A stretch of 51,420 nt of DNA from Myxococcales bacterium (GCA_011526095.1 WYBA01000424.1:1-51420); one strand, 5' to 3'; positions 11,892-26,272 are shown, counted from the first letter of the stretch. A program made the numbers and translations. The notes: generated by a model from the sequence alone, not told the origin.

Positions 11892-12818
11892 ATGAACTGG
11901 CGACTCAAGGGTGCGATCCAGAAGGTGCTCGGCCGCGTCCCGGCCGGCGAGCGGATCCACTACGAGCTGCAGCGCCGCGGCGGCGGGCTGCGCAACTTCG
12001 ACAAGGAGCTCGAGGCCAAGGTCGAGGACTGGCGGCTGATGGTCGGCCACCTCGCCTCGGTCGGCCGCCCCGTCGCCGGCGCGCAGATGCTCGAGATGGG
12101 CTCGGGCTGGTACCCGACGTTCCCGTTCGGCCTGTTCCTCGGCGGCGTCAAGTCGGTGATCACGGTCGACCTCAACCGCTACCTCAAGCCCGAGCTGATG
12201 GCGCGGATGGTCGAGGGGCTCGGGCGGTTCCTGCCGGTGATCGTCGAGGCGACCGGCCGCAAGGCGGACGACGTCGACGCGGCGTACCGCGAGCTGCGCG
12301 GCGCGATCCGCCGCGGCGCGTCGATCGAGGACGCGACCGGCGGCGTCGTCACCTACCAGGCGCCGGCGGACGCGGCCGACACGCGGCTGCCGGCGGCGTC
12401 GCTCGACGTCGTGTTCTCCAACAGCGTGCTCGAGCACGTGCCGGGCCCGGTGATCGAGGCGTGCTTCGTCGAGGCGCGGCGGATCCTGCGCCCCGGCGGC
12501 GTGGTGTTCCACTCGGTCAACTGCGGCGATCACTACGCCTACGCCGACCGGCGGATCCACCAGCTCAACTACCTGCAGTTCTCCGAGGCCGACTGGGCCA
12601 AGTGGAACAACGAGTTCCTCTACCAGAACCGGCTGCGCGCGGTCGACTTCACCGACATGGCGAAGCGCGCGGGGTTCACGATCGAGGTCGACACCTCGCG
12701 GCCGCACCCGACGCGGCTCGAGCAGCTGTCGCAGATCCGCGTCCACCCCGAGTTCGCGCGTTACTCGCGCGACCAGCTCGCGATCACCAGCATCGACTTC
12801 GTCGCCCGCAACCCGTAG
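11892..12818 (+). CDS. Class I SAM-dependent methyltransferase (308 aa)
   Basis: Motif I is LEMGSGWYP (about 69-77), followed by an acidic strand end (VITVDLNRY). The post-I region holds FSNSVLEHV, typical of Methyltransf_11-like enzymes, with LRPGGVVFHSVN as the conserved later strand. The N-terminal 65 residues are basic and amphipathic and could contact membrane or substrate. The family includes methyltransferases near glycan and lipid modification genes, but no such genes are adjacent. The substrate is unknown. It follows the MBL hydrolase gene by 13 bases. Confidence 0.88.
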   Translation: MNWRLKGAIQKVLGRVPAGERIHYELQRRGGGLRNFDKELEAKVEDWRLMVGHLASVGRPVAGAQMLEMGSGWYPTFPFGLFLGGVKSVITVDLNRYLKPELMARMVEGLGRFLPVIVEATGRKADDVDAAYRELRGAIRRGASIEDATGGVVTYQAPADAADTRLPAASLDVVFSNSVLEHVPGPVIEACFVEARRILRPGGVVFHSVNCGDHYAYADRRIHQLNYLQFSEADWAKWNNEFLYQNRLRAVDFTDMAKRAGFTIEVDTSRPHPTRLEQLSQIRVHPEFARYSRDQLAITSIDFVARNP

Positions 12819-12852
12819 CGGCCGTCGGTCGTCGCGCTGCGGTCGCGCCGGG

Positions 12853-13935
<1,083 letters not shown>

Positions 13936-14017
13936 GGGCAAAGGCCTCGTGATCTCGAAGGACCTGGCAAGGCTGGATCCGGTTGCCCGCCGGCGCAACC
14001 CGGCCCGACGGGCGCGC

Positions 14018-14698
14018 TCACGCTGGGGGTGGCGGGCCGCCGGGCGGCGGGTAGCCCGGTGGCGGATAGCCGCCCGACGACGGCGCGGCGCCCGCGACCG
14101 CGCCTGGCCGCTCGCGCAGCGCCAGGCCGGTGATCACCAGGATCGCGATGAACCCGGCGCTGGTCAGCCAGAACCCGAACCGCGCGCCCGCGTCGACGTC
14201 GATCTTCTCCAGCTCGCGCGACGCCTCGCGCTCGAGGCCGCCCGCCAGCCCGTCGTCGTCGCTGGCGGCGCCGCTGCCGGGCGGCTTCTTCGCCATGTCC
14301 GTCAGCTCGCCGGTGATCGTCACGTACAGCCCGACCATCGCCCCGGTCCCGACGAGCGCGAGCGCGAACGTCGCGAGCAGCGCCTGGCGCTTGCCGCGCA
14401 TCGCCCACGCCAGGCCGCACGCGAGGACCGCGGCGCCCATCGCCACCATCGCCAGCGGCTTGCGCTCGACGCCCGGCATCTCGCCGCCGTAACTCGACCC
14501 GCCCATCTTGCCGATCTCGCCCTCGGCCTCGGCGATCATCCCGCCCGGCTTGCAGCCGCCGACCATGTCGGCGCCGCTGAACCGGACGATGTCCATCCCC
14601 TGGCACGAGATGCCGAAGAACGGCAGGAAGAACGCCACGACCACCGCGGCCGACAGGAACCGGCCGGCCTTGTTCCACAGCTCGAGCTTGCTCGCCAT
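14018..14698 (-). CDS. Small integral membrane protein with Pro-rich tail (226 aa)
   Basis: The ATG at 14698 is chosen. There are four predicted TM segments: about 14-30 (VVVAFFLPFFGISCQG), 85-100, 107-125 and 175-195. A loop with two Cys (32 and 49) lies between TM1 and TM2, and a Gly/Pro-rich cytoplasmic tail repeats YPPPG-like units. This layout is common in uncharacterised myxobacterial membrane proteins. No family function is known. It is divergent from the DUF4920 lipoprotein gene. Confidence 0.75.
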   Translation of the reverse strand: MASKLELWNKAGRFLSAAVVVAFFLPFFGISCQGMDIVRFSGADMVGGCKPGGMIAEAEGEIGKMGGSSYGGEMPGVERKPLAMVAMGAAVLACGLAWAMRGKRQALLATFALALVGTGAMVGLYVTITGELTDMAKKPPGSGAASDDDGLAGGLEREASRELEKIDVDAGARFGFWLTSAGFIAILVITGLALRERPGAVAGAAPSSGGYPPPGYPPPGGPPPPA

Positions 14699-14816
14699 GT
14701 GGTGACGGTACACCCGCCCCGCGACGCCACGCCGCGCCGTGACCGGCGTGGTCTGGCCGCCTGCGGCATCGACCATCGTTGACTCCCGGGGGACCGCGCG
14801 GCAGGCTCCGCGCGAC

Positions 14817-15410
14817 GTGCGTTCACTCCTCCTCCCGACCCTGGCGCTGACCTGCGCCTCCCTCCTTGGCGCCGCGTGCGACAAGGGCAAGTCCGACCAG
14901 GCCAAGCCGTCGCCCGCGCCCTCGGTGGCGCCGGCGCCGAAGGGCGAGGCGACGCCGCCGGCCCCGACCGGCCCGGCCCCCGCCGCGAGCCTGCCCGGCA
15001 CCAAGTACGGCGCCGGCGTGTCGATCGACGACCCGGCGCTGGTCGTCACCGTCGACGACCTGCTCGCCAACCCCAAGGCCTACGAGGGCAAGACCGTCCG
15101 CGTCGAGGGCATGGTCACCGACGTGTGCCCCAAGCGCGGGTGCTGGATGGACCTGGCCGGCTCGGGCCCGGGCAAGAAGGTCCGGTTCAAGGTCGACGAC
15201 GGCGTGATGACGTTCCCGATGGAGGCCAAGGGCAGCCAGGCGGTGACGCAGGGCGTGGTCGCGGTCCAGACGCTGTCGCTCGAGGAGAGCAAGGCGTACG
15301 CCGAGCACCAGGCCAAGGAGTACGGCGCGGCATACGACCCGGCGGCGATCACCGAGCCGATGGTCGTCGTGCGCATCGACGGCACCGGCGCCGTCGTCCG
15401 CGACAAGTGA
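14817..15410 (+). CDS. DUF4920-type lipoprotein (197 aa)
   Basis: A GTG at 14817 starts a lipoprotein signal ending Leu-Gly-Ala-Ala-Cys (about Cys19). A Pro/Ala-rich linker (25-60) leads to a compact domain (about 70-195). It has GKTVRVEGMVTDVCPKRGCW, an OB-fold-like strand pair with a Cys-x4-Cys pair, then RFKVDDGVMTFP. This pattern is typical of DUF4920 and related periplasmic OB-fold proteins that often sit near metal or haem genes. The next gene, a PepSY membrane protein, starts 4 bases after the stop, so the two form a unit. A periplasmic redox or metal role is inferred, not shown. Confidence 0.82.
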   Translation: MRSLLLPTLALTCASLLGAACDKGKSDQAKPSPAPSVAPAPKGEATPPAPTGPAPAASLPGTKYGAGVSIDDPALVVTVDDLLANPKAYEGKTVRVEGMVTDVCPKRGCWMDLAGSGPGKKVRFKVDDGVMTFPMEAKGSQAVTQGVVAVQTLSLEESKAYAEHQAKEYGAAYDPAAITEPMVVVRIDGTGAVVRDK

Positions 15411-15414
15411 TCCC

Positions 15415-15972
15415 GTGCGCTGGCGCCACCTGTTCCGGGTCGTCCACCGCGACCTCGGCTACGTGTGCGTCGCGCTGACGATCGCGTACGCGGTGTCGGG
15501 GATCGCGGTCAACCACATCGAGGACTGGAACCCGAACTACAAGCTCGAGCAGCGCGCGGTCGACCTCGGCCCGGTGCCCGCCGGGACCTACGCCGAGCAG
15601 GCGGCGCACGTCGTCGCGGCCCTGCGCCTCGACCCGCGCGTCGTGCGCGGCCACTTCTTCGAGGACGAGACGACGCTGCGCGTCTACCTCGACGAGGGCC
15701 AGGAGGTCTACCTCGACACGGCCACCGGGCGCGGCAAGGTCAAGACGCTGTCGCGGCGCGCGGTGCTGTTCGAGCTCAACACGCTGCACCTCAACACGCT
15801 CAAGGGCGCGTGGACCTACGTCGCGGACCTGTTCGCGGTCGGGCTGGTCGTGCTGGCGCTGACCGGCATGTTCATGATGAAGGGCGACCGCGGCCTCGCC
15901 GGCCGCGGCAAGTACTTCGTGCTCGCCGGCCTGGCGGTGCCGGTGGGCTTCATCGTCTACCTGTATAGCTGA
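15415..15972 (+). CDS. PepSY-associated membrane protein (185 aa)
   Basis: A GTG start lies 4 bases after the DUF4920 gene. The N-terminal TM helix (about 11-30, with HRDLGYVCVALTIAYAVSG) carries the His-Arg/His-Asn pattern of PepSY-associated TM proteins (HLFRVVHRDLG and NHIEDWNP). A periplasmic PepSY-like domain (about 40-125) and two C-terminal TM helices (about 133-152 and 166-184) follow. Related proteins act in iron reduction or siderophore-iron handling. The pairing with DUF4920 suggests an envelope redox or metal function. Confidence 0.85.
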   Translation: MRWRHLFRVVHRDLGYVCVALTIAYAVSGIAVNHIEDWNPNYKLEQRAVDLGPVPAGTYAEQAAHVVAALRLDPRVVRGHFFEDETTLRVYLDEGQEVYLDTATGRGKVKTLSRRAVLFELNTLHLNTLKGAWTYVADLFAVGLVVLALTGMFMMKGDRGLAGRGKYFVLAGLAVPVGFIVYLYS

Positions 15973-15979
15973 GCGTCGC

Positions 15980-18379
15980 CTACTTCGCGTCGTCGGACAT
16001 GGCGGGCATCGGTGGCATCACGCCGAGGCCGGCGAGGTAGGCCGACACCCCGATCGACAGCGTCACGGCGAACCCGAAGTTCATCGAGATCGTGATCGCC
16101 AGGATCGAGCCGACGACCGAGGTGGCGCCGTTGAGCCCCCACGCCCACGGCACCACGTCCGGCCCGAGCGCGTTGGCGAGCCGCACGCCGGACGGCAGCA
16201 GCGAGCCCATCAGCAGGCCGGGCAGGGCGACCAGCAGCGCGGCGATCGCGACGCGCGCGCCGAGCGGCAGCCCGAGCAGCGCCTGGAACAGCGGGCCAAG
16301 CCCGAACCCGTACAGCGACATCAGCACGGCGAGCGCGAGGATCGACCGCCGCGCGACGCCGCGCGGGCCCCACCGGTCGTTGAGCCTGCCCGACAGCGCG
16401 CTGCCGGTACCCGACGCCGCGAGCAGCGTCGCGAGCACGACCGCGAGCGCGTAGATCGGGTGGCCGAGGAACAGCACGAACTGCTGCATGAAACCGATCT
16501 CGACCAGGATGAAGCCCATCCCGAGCGACAGGAAGTAGCCGAGCACGCGCAGCTTGGCGCCGCGGCGCTCGCGCAGCGCGTCGCGCCGGAACAGCAAGAG
16601 CGGCAGGATCACGAACAGCAGGGTCAGCCCGGCCGAGACCAGCAGCAGGATCAGGAGGATCGCCAGGCCGAGGTTGTTGCGCTCGAGCGTGTCGAGCTTG
16701 CCGAGAAGCGAGAACAGCTCGCCGGGGCGCACCGTGTAGAAGAAGAACGGGCGGTTGTCGGTCGTGGGCGAGGCGTCGTACGGCAGCTTGTCGAGGAACC
16801 CGGTCATCGACGGCGCGAGCAGGAACGACGCGAGGAACGCATCGCCGGTGTCGCCGCTGGTCTCGGTGCCGGGCACGTACAGCACGCGCAGCCGGTCGGC
16901 GAGCGCGCGCTCCTTGACCGTCGCGATGTCGGCGTCGGTGAACGGGTCGCGCGACACCAGCATCGTGCCGCGGCGCTCGCGGTCCTCGGCGAGGATGACG
17001 TGGCGCCACGCCTCCTTGACGCCGCGCGCCTCGAGCGCACCGCGGCCGAGCGCGACCAGCCGCAGGAACTCCTTGGGCTGCTTGGGGTCGAACCACCGCG
17101 TCACCGCGATCACGCCGCCGGGCTGGAGGTGGTCGAGGAACTCGCCGAACGCCTCGACCGTGTAGATGTTGTTCTCGCTGAGCGTGAACGCGCCGGAGCT
17201 GCTCGCCGCCCAGGTGTCGACCAGCGTCGCCTGGATCGACGAGTACGCCTCGCCCGAGCGCCGGATGTAGCTGCGGCCCTCGTCGACGACCACGTTGACT
17301 CGCGGATCGCGGTAGAGGTCGCCGTTGTACTTGGCGAACGCCCCCTTCATCACGTCCTCGACGATGATCGGGTTGACCTCGACGCCGACGACGCGCGGCA
17401 CGCCGGCGCGCAGGGCGGAGATCACGTCGGTGCCGCCGCCGGGGCCGATGATCAAGGCGGGGCCGGCGTTGCGCAGCGCGTAGACCAGCGCCGCGACGCG
17501 GACCTCGGCGATCCGCAGCGGGGCCTTGTAGCCGTCGTCCTTGATCGAGCCCGACCACATCCGCGTCGCGGCGTCGGCGTCGATGAAGATCCACTTGTGA
17601 TCGGGGGCGCCGGCGTCGGCGACCGTGATCTGCGAGAACGCGTTCCACTGCTCGAACTGGAGCTTGCGGTTGGCGAGGAACTTGTCGGGGTTGCGCGCGA
17701 TCTCGAACCGCTGCGCGCCGCTCTCGGTGACCGCGAGGAACGCCAGGAGGATCGCGAGGACCGCGCCGGCGCCGGCCAGCGGCAGGCGCGCGCGCCGCTC
17801 GCCCGGGGCCGACAGCGCGAACAGCGCGGCGCCGGCGGCGCCGATCGCGGCGCCGGCGAGGATCGCGCCGGGGCCGCCGAGCGCGGCGACCGACGGGATC
17901 ACGAACAGGCAGCCGGCGGCGGCTCCGATCAGGTCGAACGCGTAGATCCGGCCGATGCCCTCGCCGGCCGACGAGATCGCCAGGGTCAGCGCGAACCCCG
18001 AGGCGAGGAACGGCAGCGACGCGGCGAAGTAGAGCTGCAGCAGCGTCCCGACGTTCTGCGAGAACCCGGTCAGCCGGATCGGGCTCTTGACCGACACCCA
18101 CAGCGTCACGACCGCGCCGAGCGCGAACAGCAGCGCGAACGCGCCGGCCAGCTCGCCCGCGCGGTCGAGCCGGAACACCTTCGGCAGCAGGTACGTCGCG
18201 ACCCCGGCGATCGCCAGCCCGAGCAGGGCCAGCGAGATCACCATGAACGCGAAGTGGTAGTACATCGTGACGCTGTAGATCCGCGTCAGCATCAGCTCGA
18301 CCGCGATCGTCGCGAACGCGGTCGAGGCGACGCCGAGCGAGAAGCAGCGGCGGCGGGCGGGCTCGGTGGCGAGGAACAT
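15980..18379 (-). CDS. Multi-pass membrane protein with spermidine-synthase-like domain (799 aa)
   Basis: The ATG at 18379 is chosen. The N-terminal half has about 6-7 TM helices (from residue 12 to about 230). A cytosolic Rossmann domain (about 285-560) holds GPGGGTDVISALRAG (motif I), VVGVEVNP and DEGRSYIR, as in SpeE-like proteins. The C-terminus has another 6-7 TM helices (about 580-790). The usual aminopropyltransferase GGGDG motif reads GGGTD, so polyamine synthesis is doubtful. Such SpeE/MFS fusions are widespread in Deltaproteobacteria and of unknown substrate. It is divergent from the toxin gene. Confidence 0.87.
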   Translation of the reverse strand: MFLATEPARRRCFSLGVASTAFATIAVELMLTRIYSVTMYYHFAFMVISLALLGLAIAGVATYLLPKVFRLDRAGELAGAFALLFALGAVVTLWVSVKSPIRLTGFSQNVGTLLQLYFAASLPFLASGFALTLAISSAGEGIGRIYAFDLIGAAAGCLFVIPSVAALGGPGAILAGAAIGAAGAALFALSAPGERRARLPLAGAGAVLAILLAFLAVTESGAQRFEIARNPDKFLANRKLQFEQWNAFSQITVADAGAPDHKWIFIDADAATRMWSGSIKDDGYKAPLRIAEVRVAALVYALRNAGPALIIGPGGGTDVISALRAGVPRVVGVEVNPIIVEDVMKGAFAKYNGDLYRDPRVNVVVDEGRSYIRRSGEAYSSIQATLVDTWAASSSGAFTLSENNIYTVEAFGEFLDHLQPGGVIAVTRWFDPKQPKEFLRLVALGRGALEARGVKEAWRHVILAEDRERRGTMLVSRDPFTDADIATVKERALADRLRVLYVPGTETSGDTGDAFLASFLLAPSMTGFLDKLPYDASPTTDNRPFFFYTVRPGELFSLLGKLDTLERNNLGLAILLILLLVSAGLTLLFVILPLLLFRRDALRERRGAKLRVLGYFLSLGMGFILVEIGFMQQFVLFLGHPIYALAVVLATLLAASGTGSALSGRLNDRWGPRGVARRSILALAVLMSLYGFGLGPLFQALLGLPLGARVAIAALLVALPGLLMGSLLPSGVRLANALGPDVVPWAWGLNGATSVVGSILAITISMNFGFAVTLSIGVSAYLAGLGVMPPMPAMSDDAK

Positions 18380-18571
18380 CGGGGGCGCCGGACAGTACAC
18401 CGGGCGGAGCCGCGACACGCGCGCCGACGGTAGGTCCTGCCACGCTCCGCGCCGGGGATGATCGTGGCAAAGATCGGGCGTGCCCGGCGGCGGCCTTCGC
18501 GCCGCAGGGGTTGGCGCGTAGGCTGGCGTCACCTTGATGTGCTCGTGGTCGAGCTCGCGCGGGGCGCGGGC
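18380..18571 (+). other. Divergent intergenic region upstream of toxin gene
   Basis: 192 bases separate the SpeE-like gene and the chosen toxin start. Both promoters should lie here. A frame continuing the toxin upstream to an ATG at 18458 is open but encodes a very Arg-rich, unconserved-looking stretch. No clear promoter motif was seen. Confidence 0.4.
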
Positions 18572-22389
<3,818 letters not shown>

Positions 22390-22393
<4 letters not shown>

Positions 22394-23385
22394 GCGAACG
22401 CATCCTTGGTCTGTCGGTCCGGTGGCGGGCGCCGTTCGACGAGCGCTTCTACGGGCGGCTGCGCCCCGCGCTCCTCGGCGACCTGGTCGTCGCGCGCGCG
22501 GGCGATCGGCTCGTCGCCGTCGACCGGCGCGACGGGCGGCGCGCGTGGGCCGTGTCCGTCGAACGGGAGGGCGGCGGCGGGAGCTTCGTCGAGGCGATCG
22601 GGGACGTCGCCGTCACCGACCGCCGCGATCCGTCGACCAAGCGCTCGCACCTCGTCGCCGTGACCGCGGGCGGCGCCGCGGCGTGGGACCGCGAGCTGTC
22701 GGGGAACATCGGGCGGTCGGCGGTGCGCAGCGGCGACCGCGAGCTCGTCGCGCTGGTGCTCGACGCCCCGCACCAGCTCGTGCGCGTCGAGCCAGCCGGC
22801 GGCCTCGACGTGGTGGGGCTGCCGCATCCCGGGACGTCGGTCGCGCGCGCGGGCGACGGCTGGGTGATCGGCCGCGCCGGGCCGGCGGCCGGACATCCGG
22901 CGCTGTTCGCGTGGCGCGCCGGCGCGGTGACCGCGGCGCGCGACGCCGCCCCGCAGGTGCTCGGCGTCCACGTCGCCGGCGACCGCGTCGTCACGCTGGA
23001 GCGCCACGACGGCGCGCTCGCGCTCGTCGGGCGGACGCCCTCGCTCGACGTCGCGTGGCGTGTCCCGGTCGCGAGCGACGTGCACGGGGCCGACGGCGAC
23101 GCGGTCGTGGCGCTGCTCGGCGATCCCGAGGCGCCCGCGCCCGCGCGCCTCGACGCGGCGACCGGGGCGATCCGCTGGCGGGCGGCGCCGCTCGCCGGGC
23201 GCGCGGCGCGGGTCTCGCTCGCGGGGGACCTCGTCGCGATCTCGCACGATGACGGCGCGACGCTGCTCGGTGTCGACGGCGCCGTGATCGGCACGTCCGA
23301 GCACGCCGTCTCGCCGCACCGCGCCGACGGCGCCGACGTGCTGCTGCTGGTCGACCGCGCGCTGCTGTGCCTCAGTCGCGCGTGA
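22390..23385 (+). CDS. Beta-propeller protein, candidate immunity or partner of the DUF4157 toxin (331 aa)
   Basis: The ATG overlaps the toxin stop (ATGA), so translation is coupled. The protein is cytoplasmic (no signal) and made of about seven PQQ/WD-like four-strand blades: DLVVARAGDRLVAVDRRDGR is blade-like, and GDRVVTLERHDGALALVG and ATGAIRWRAA follow. PQQ-like propellers are protein-binding scaffolds. Position directly after a polymorphic toxin suggests immunity or a loading chaperone, an inference from gene order. The 3' end overlaps the convergent lipoprotein gene by 14 bases. Confidence 0.78.
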
Positions 23386-24355
23386 TCACGACCCCGCCGC
23401 CCAGCTCGTCGCTCGGCTCCCACTGGGTCGCGTAGACCGTGACTCCGACCGCGGCGGCCACCGCCCCGCCCGCGATCGCCCACACCCACCACGTCCGGTA
23501 CCACGGCGTCGGCGGGTCCCAGCGCAGCGCGACCTCGCGCGGCCGGTCGGGGCTCGCCCACTGCAGGACCTCGTTGCCGGCGGCGTCGTAGGCGCGGGCG
23601 TAGAGCTCGAGCGCGGTCGCGGCGCGCGCGTCGATCGCCGGGAGCACGAGGCGCCGGTAGGCGCCGGCGGCCGGCAGCTCGACGTCGGTCGCGCGCCAGC
23701 GCGGCTCGCCGCGGCGGCGCACGAACAGGGTCGCGTGGGCGAGGAACGCCTTGGGATCGGCGATCACCTCGATCGCCACCGGGACGGGATCGCCGACGCG
23801 CAGGCCGCGCTCCCAGTCGACGTCGATCGCGGGCGCGGGCCGGCCGGCGGCCGCCGCGATCGCCTCCTGGAACATGAAGGTGGTCTGCGGCGTCTGCGTG
23901 TACTCGAGCCGGTGGGAGGGATCGAGCGCGAGCAGCATGTCGAACGCGGTCATCGCCGCCTCGGCGTGCGCGGTCGCCTCCTGTGCCAGCCCCGGGGCGC
24001 CGCCGTCGCGGGCGGCGTCGGCCGCGGCGTGCGAGAGCAGCGAGTGCGCCATCCCGCGCTGCCGCCACATCCGGATGTACGTCTGGCGCTCGAACGGCCC
24101 CTGCTCGGCGAGCGCCTCGAGCGCGCCGAGCGCGGCCTCGGGATCATCGAGGATGCGGCGCTCGTTCTCGCTCACCGCCCCGAACGCCGCCGCGTCCCAC
24201 GCCTCGCACCCCTGGCCGGTCCAGCGCGCGTCGCTCCCGCAGTCGTCGCGCAGCGCCGCGGTCGGGCCGCGGGCGCCCGGGCGCGCGCCGCACGCCGCGA
24301 GCAGCACGGCGAGCGCGCCGGCCGCGAGCGACATCTGCGCGAGGGCCCGGGGCAC
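23372..24355 (-). CDS. Lipoprotein with helical repeats and C-terminal TM helix (327 aa)
   Basis: The start at 24355 gives a signal ending Leu-Leu-Ala-Ala-Cys (about Cys22). Residues 60-150 are helical and TPR-like (AALGALEALAEQGPFERQTY, LLALDPSH). Residues 165-265 form a beta-sandwich (VAIEVIADPKAFLAHATLF) like the Ig-type domain seen after TPR in other myxobacterial lipoproteins. A TM helix (about 283-305) precedes a short tail. The combination of lipidation and a C-terminal TM is unusual and suggests a periplasm-spanning tether. The function is unknown. It overlaps the convergent propeller gene by 14 bases. Confidence 0.75.
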   Translation of the reverse strand: MPRALAQMSLAAGALAVLLAACGARPGARGPTAALRDDCGSDARWTGQGCEAWDAAAFGAVSENERRILDDPEAALGALEALAEQGPFERQTYIRMWRQRGMAHSLLSHAAADAARDGGAPGLAQEATAHAEAAMTAFDMLLALDPSHRLEYTQTPQTTFMFQEAIAAAAGRPAPAIDVDWERGLRVGDPVPVAIEVIADPKAFLAHATLFVRRRGEPRWRATDVELPAAGAYRRLVLPAIDARAATALELYARAYDAAGNEVLQWASPDRPREVALRWDPPTPWYRTWWVWAIAGGAVAAAVGVTVYATQWEPSDELGGGVVITRD

Positions 24356-24546
24356 GGGCTCATCCTAACCGCGGGTGGGGACGGCTGGCCCGTGCGCACC
24401 ATCGTTTGCGGCTGATCGATCAGCCGGCGACGGGATCGACCGTCCCCACCTCCACCGGCTCCGGGACTTGCCAGTCAGGATCGGGAGTTGCCCGCCAAGT
24501 GGCCGGAATCCGGACAGTGGACGGGCGTGGGCGGATGTCGGACACC

Positions 24547-24562
24547 TGGCACGGCGCTCGCT
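24547..24562 (+). promoter_or_regulatory. Possible sigma54 (-24/-12) promoter
   Basis: TGGCACGGCGCTCGCT keeps GG-N10-GC and a perfect -24 box. The -12 box reads TCGC instead of TTGC. The predicted start near 24573 leaves only about 8 bases before the ATG at 24581, and no Shine-Dalgarno is visible. In such GC-rich DNA a chance match is possible. Confidence 0.3.
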
Positions 24563-24580
24563 CTAGGGCCTGGCACCACC

Positions 24581-26272
24581 ATGAAGCGCACCCTCCTCGC
24601 CAGCCTCGGCCTGTCCCTCCTCACCTCCCTCTCCGCGTTCGGCTGCGCCGGCGGCGACGACGTCGTCTCCGACTGCCAGCCCGGCGACATCGACTGCTCG
24701 ACCGATCAGGGCGAGGGCAAGGGGGACGCGTGGAACTACGCCAACGACCCGCGCCGCCTGTCGCAGAACCTGACCTACCGCCTCGCCGAGCTGCCGCGCT
24801 CGGGCAAGCTCGACAAGCCGGTGTGGGCGTCGCGCTACACGCCGAAGGCGGGCGACCCGGTGATGTGGGCCGACACGTACTGGCCGACGGCGCAGGGCTC
24901 GACCAACGCGCGGTGGCAGGGCTCGTCGACCAAGTCGCCGCTGGAGAAGTACGACCAGGCGTTCAACAACACCGCCGGCTGCGAGGCGCAGCCCAGCCCG
25001 CGCTGCGGCGAGGGCGCCAAGGCGGCGTGGGACCAGTACCTCAGCTGCGCCGGCCCCGCGGCCAAGTGGCACGCGGCCAGCTTCCAGGGCAGCCGCCAGA
25101 TGTACGACGGCGTCGACTCGGACAACGACGGCTCGGTCGACGAGTGCGGTGACCACGACGGCATCGCCGGGTGGTGGGGGCTGTGCCACTCGTGGGCGCC
25201 GGCCGCGCTGCTCGAGCCGGAGCCGCAGAAGGCGGTCGAGTACAACGGCGTCCGGTTCGAGGTCGCCGACCTCAAGGCGCTGATCATCACGCTCTACGAC
25301 AAGACCGATGCGCTGATGCTCGGCGGCCGCTGCAACGCCGAGGAGTTCGAGCGCGACGCCAACGGCTCGCTCACCAACATCCCGACCGAGTGCCTCGACA
25401 CCAACCCGGGCGCGCTCCACGTCATCCTCGGCAACTTCCTCGGCATCCACGACCAGGCGCTGGTCGAGGACCGCACCGCCAACTACGAGGTGTGGAACCA
25501 GCCGGTCGAGGGCTACGAGGTCACCAAGCAGGAGCTCGTCGACGCCAAGCGCGCCAACGCGTGCATCGGCGACACCGGCGAGACCTACACGCGCAACAGC
25601 AAGGCGAAGGAGCTGTACGAGGTCGAGATCACCGTCCGCTACCTGTTCGAGGGCCACGCCTCGCACGAGCCGCTCGGCATGGACGGCTACATCGGCACCG
25701 ACGACTACCACTACATCCTCGAGGTCGACGGCGCCGGCAAGATCATCGGCGGCACGTACTGCACCGACTCGGTCGGCGACCACCCGGACTTCCTGTGGGC
25801 GCCGACGAAGATGGGCTCGAGCTACGGCCGCAACCCGGGCGTGGCGGCGGACAAGGTCCAGACGCTGATCCAGCTGTCGCGCCAGGACGACAACGGCGGC
25901 GGCGGCACGACCGAGGGCCAGTCGTTCACCTCGACCGGCACCGCGGCGATCCCGGACAACGACCCGGCCGGCGCGACCGTCGCGGTCGACGTCCCCGCCG
26001 ACATCACGATGCGCGGGCTGTCCGTCACGGTCGACATCGCGCACTCGTGGCGCGGTGACCTCGAGGTGTCGCTGCTCAAGGACGGCGCGGTGGTCAAGGT
26101 GCTGCACGACAACGCGGGCGGCTCGGCCGACGACGTCAAGGAGACGTACACGCTGAGCACGGCGGACCTCGCGGGCGTGACCTCGCGCGGCACGTGGACG
26201 CTCAAGGCGGTTGACAGCGCGGCGCAGGACACCGGCACGATCAACTCGCTCAAGCTGACCTTCGCCGAGTGA
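24581..26272 (+). CDS. Transglutaminase-elicitor-family lipoprotein with Pep-13-like motif and P-domain (563 aa)
   Basis: The ATG at 24581 gives a lipoprotein signal (Cys22). Residues about 50-430 resemble the oomycete GP42 transglutaminase elicitor family. The predicted catalytic Cys202 sits in GWWGLCHSWAPAALLEPEP, with candidate His280 (ALHVILGN) and a later DFLWAP strand. Residues 304-314 read VWNQPVEGYEV, close to the Phytophthora Pep-13 elicitor VWNQPVRGFKVYE. Many Cys (134, 142, 156, 190, 251, 271, 328, 394) suggest disulfides. After a Gly linker, residues 450-563 form a proprotein-convertase P-domain (LSVTVDIAHSWRGDLEVSL, GTWTLKAVD), usual on secreted enzymes. It probably cross-links or deamidates proteins at the cell surface. 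A hairpin terminator follows. Confidence 0.87.
   Translation: MKRTLLASLGLSLLTSLSAFGCAGGDDVVSDCQPGDIDCSTDQGEGKGDAWNYANDPRRLSQNLTYRLAELPRSGKLDKPVWASRYTPKAGDPVMWADTYWPTAQGSTNARWQGSSTKSPLEKYDQAFNNTAGCEAQPSPRCGEGAKAAWDQYLSCAGPAAKWHAASFQGSRQMYDGVDSDNDGSVDECGDHDGIAGWWGLCHSWAPAALLEPEPQKAVEYNGVRFEVADLKALIITLYDKTDALMLGGRCNAEEFERDANGSLTNIPTECLDTNPGALHVILGNFLGIHDQALVEDRTANYEVWNQPVEGYEVTKQELVDAKRANACIGDTGETYTRNSKAKELYEVEITVRYLFEGHASHEPLGMDGYIGTDDYHYILEVDGAGKIIGGTYCTDSVGDHPDFLWAPTKMGSSYGRNPGVAADKVQTLIQLSRQDDNGGGGTTEGQSFTSTGTAAIPDNDPAGATVAVDVPADITMRGLSVTVDIAHSWRGDLEVSLLKDGAVVKVLHDNAGGSADDVKETYTLSTADLAGVTSRGTWTLKAVDSAAQDTGTINSLKLTFAE

Noticed and set aside
18458..18473. Sigma54 promoter with GG-N10-GC upstream of the toxin gene
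   Set aside because: Only the spacing matches; the -12 box is GGGC. GG-N10-GC alone is frequent by chance at this G+C.
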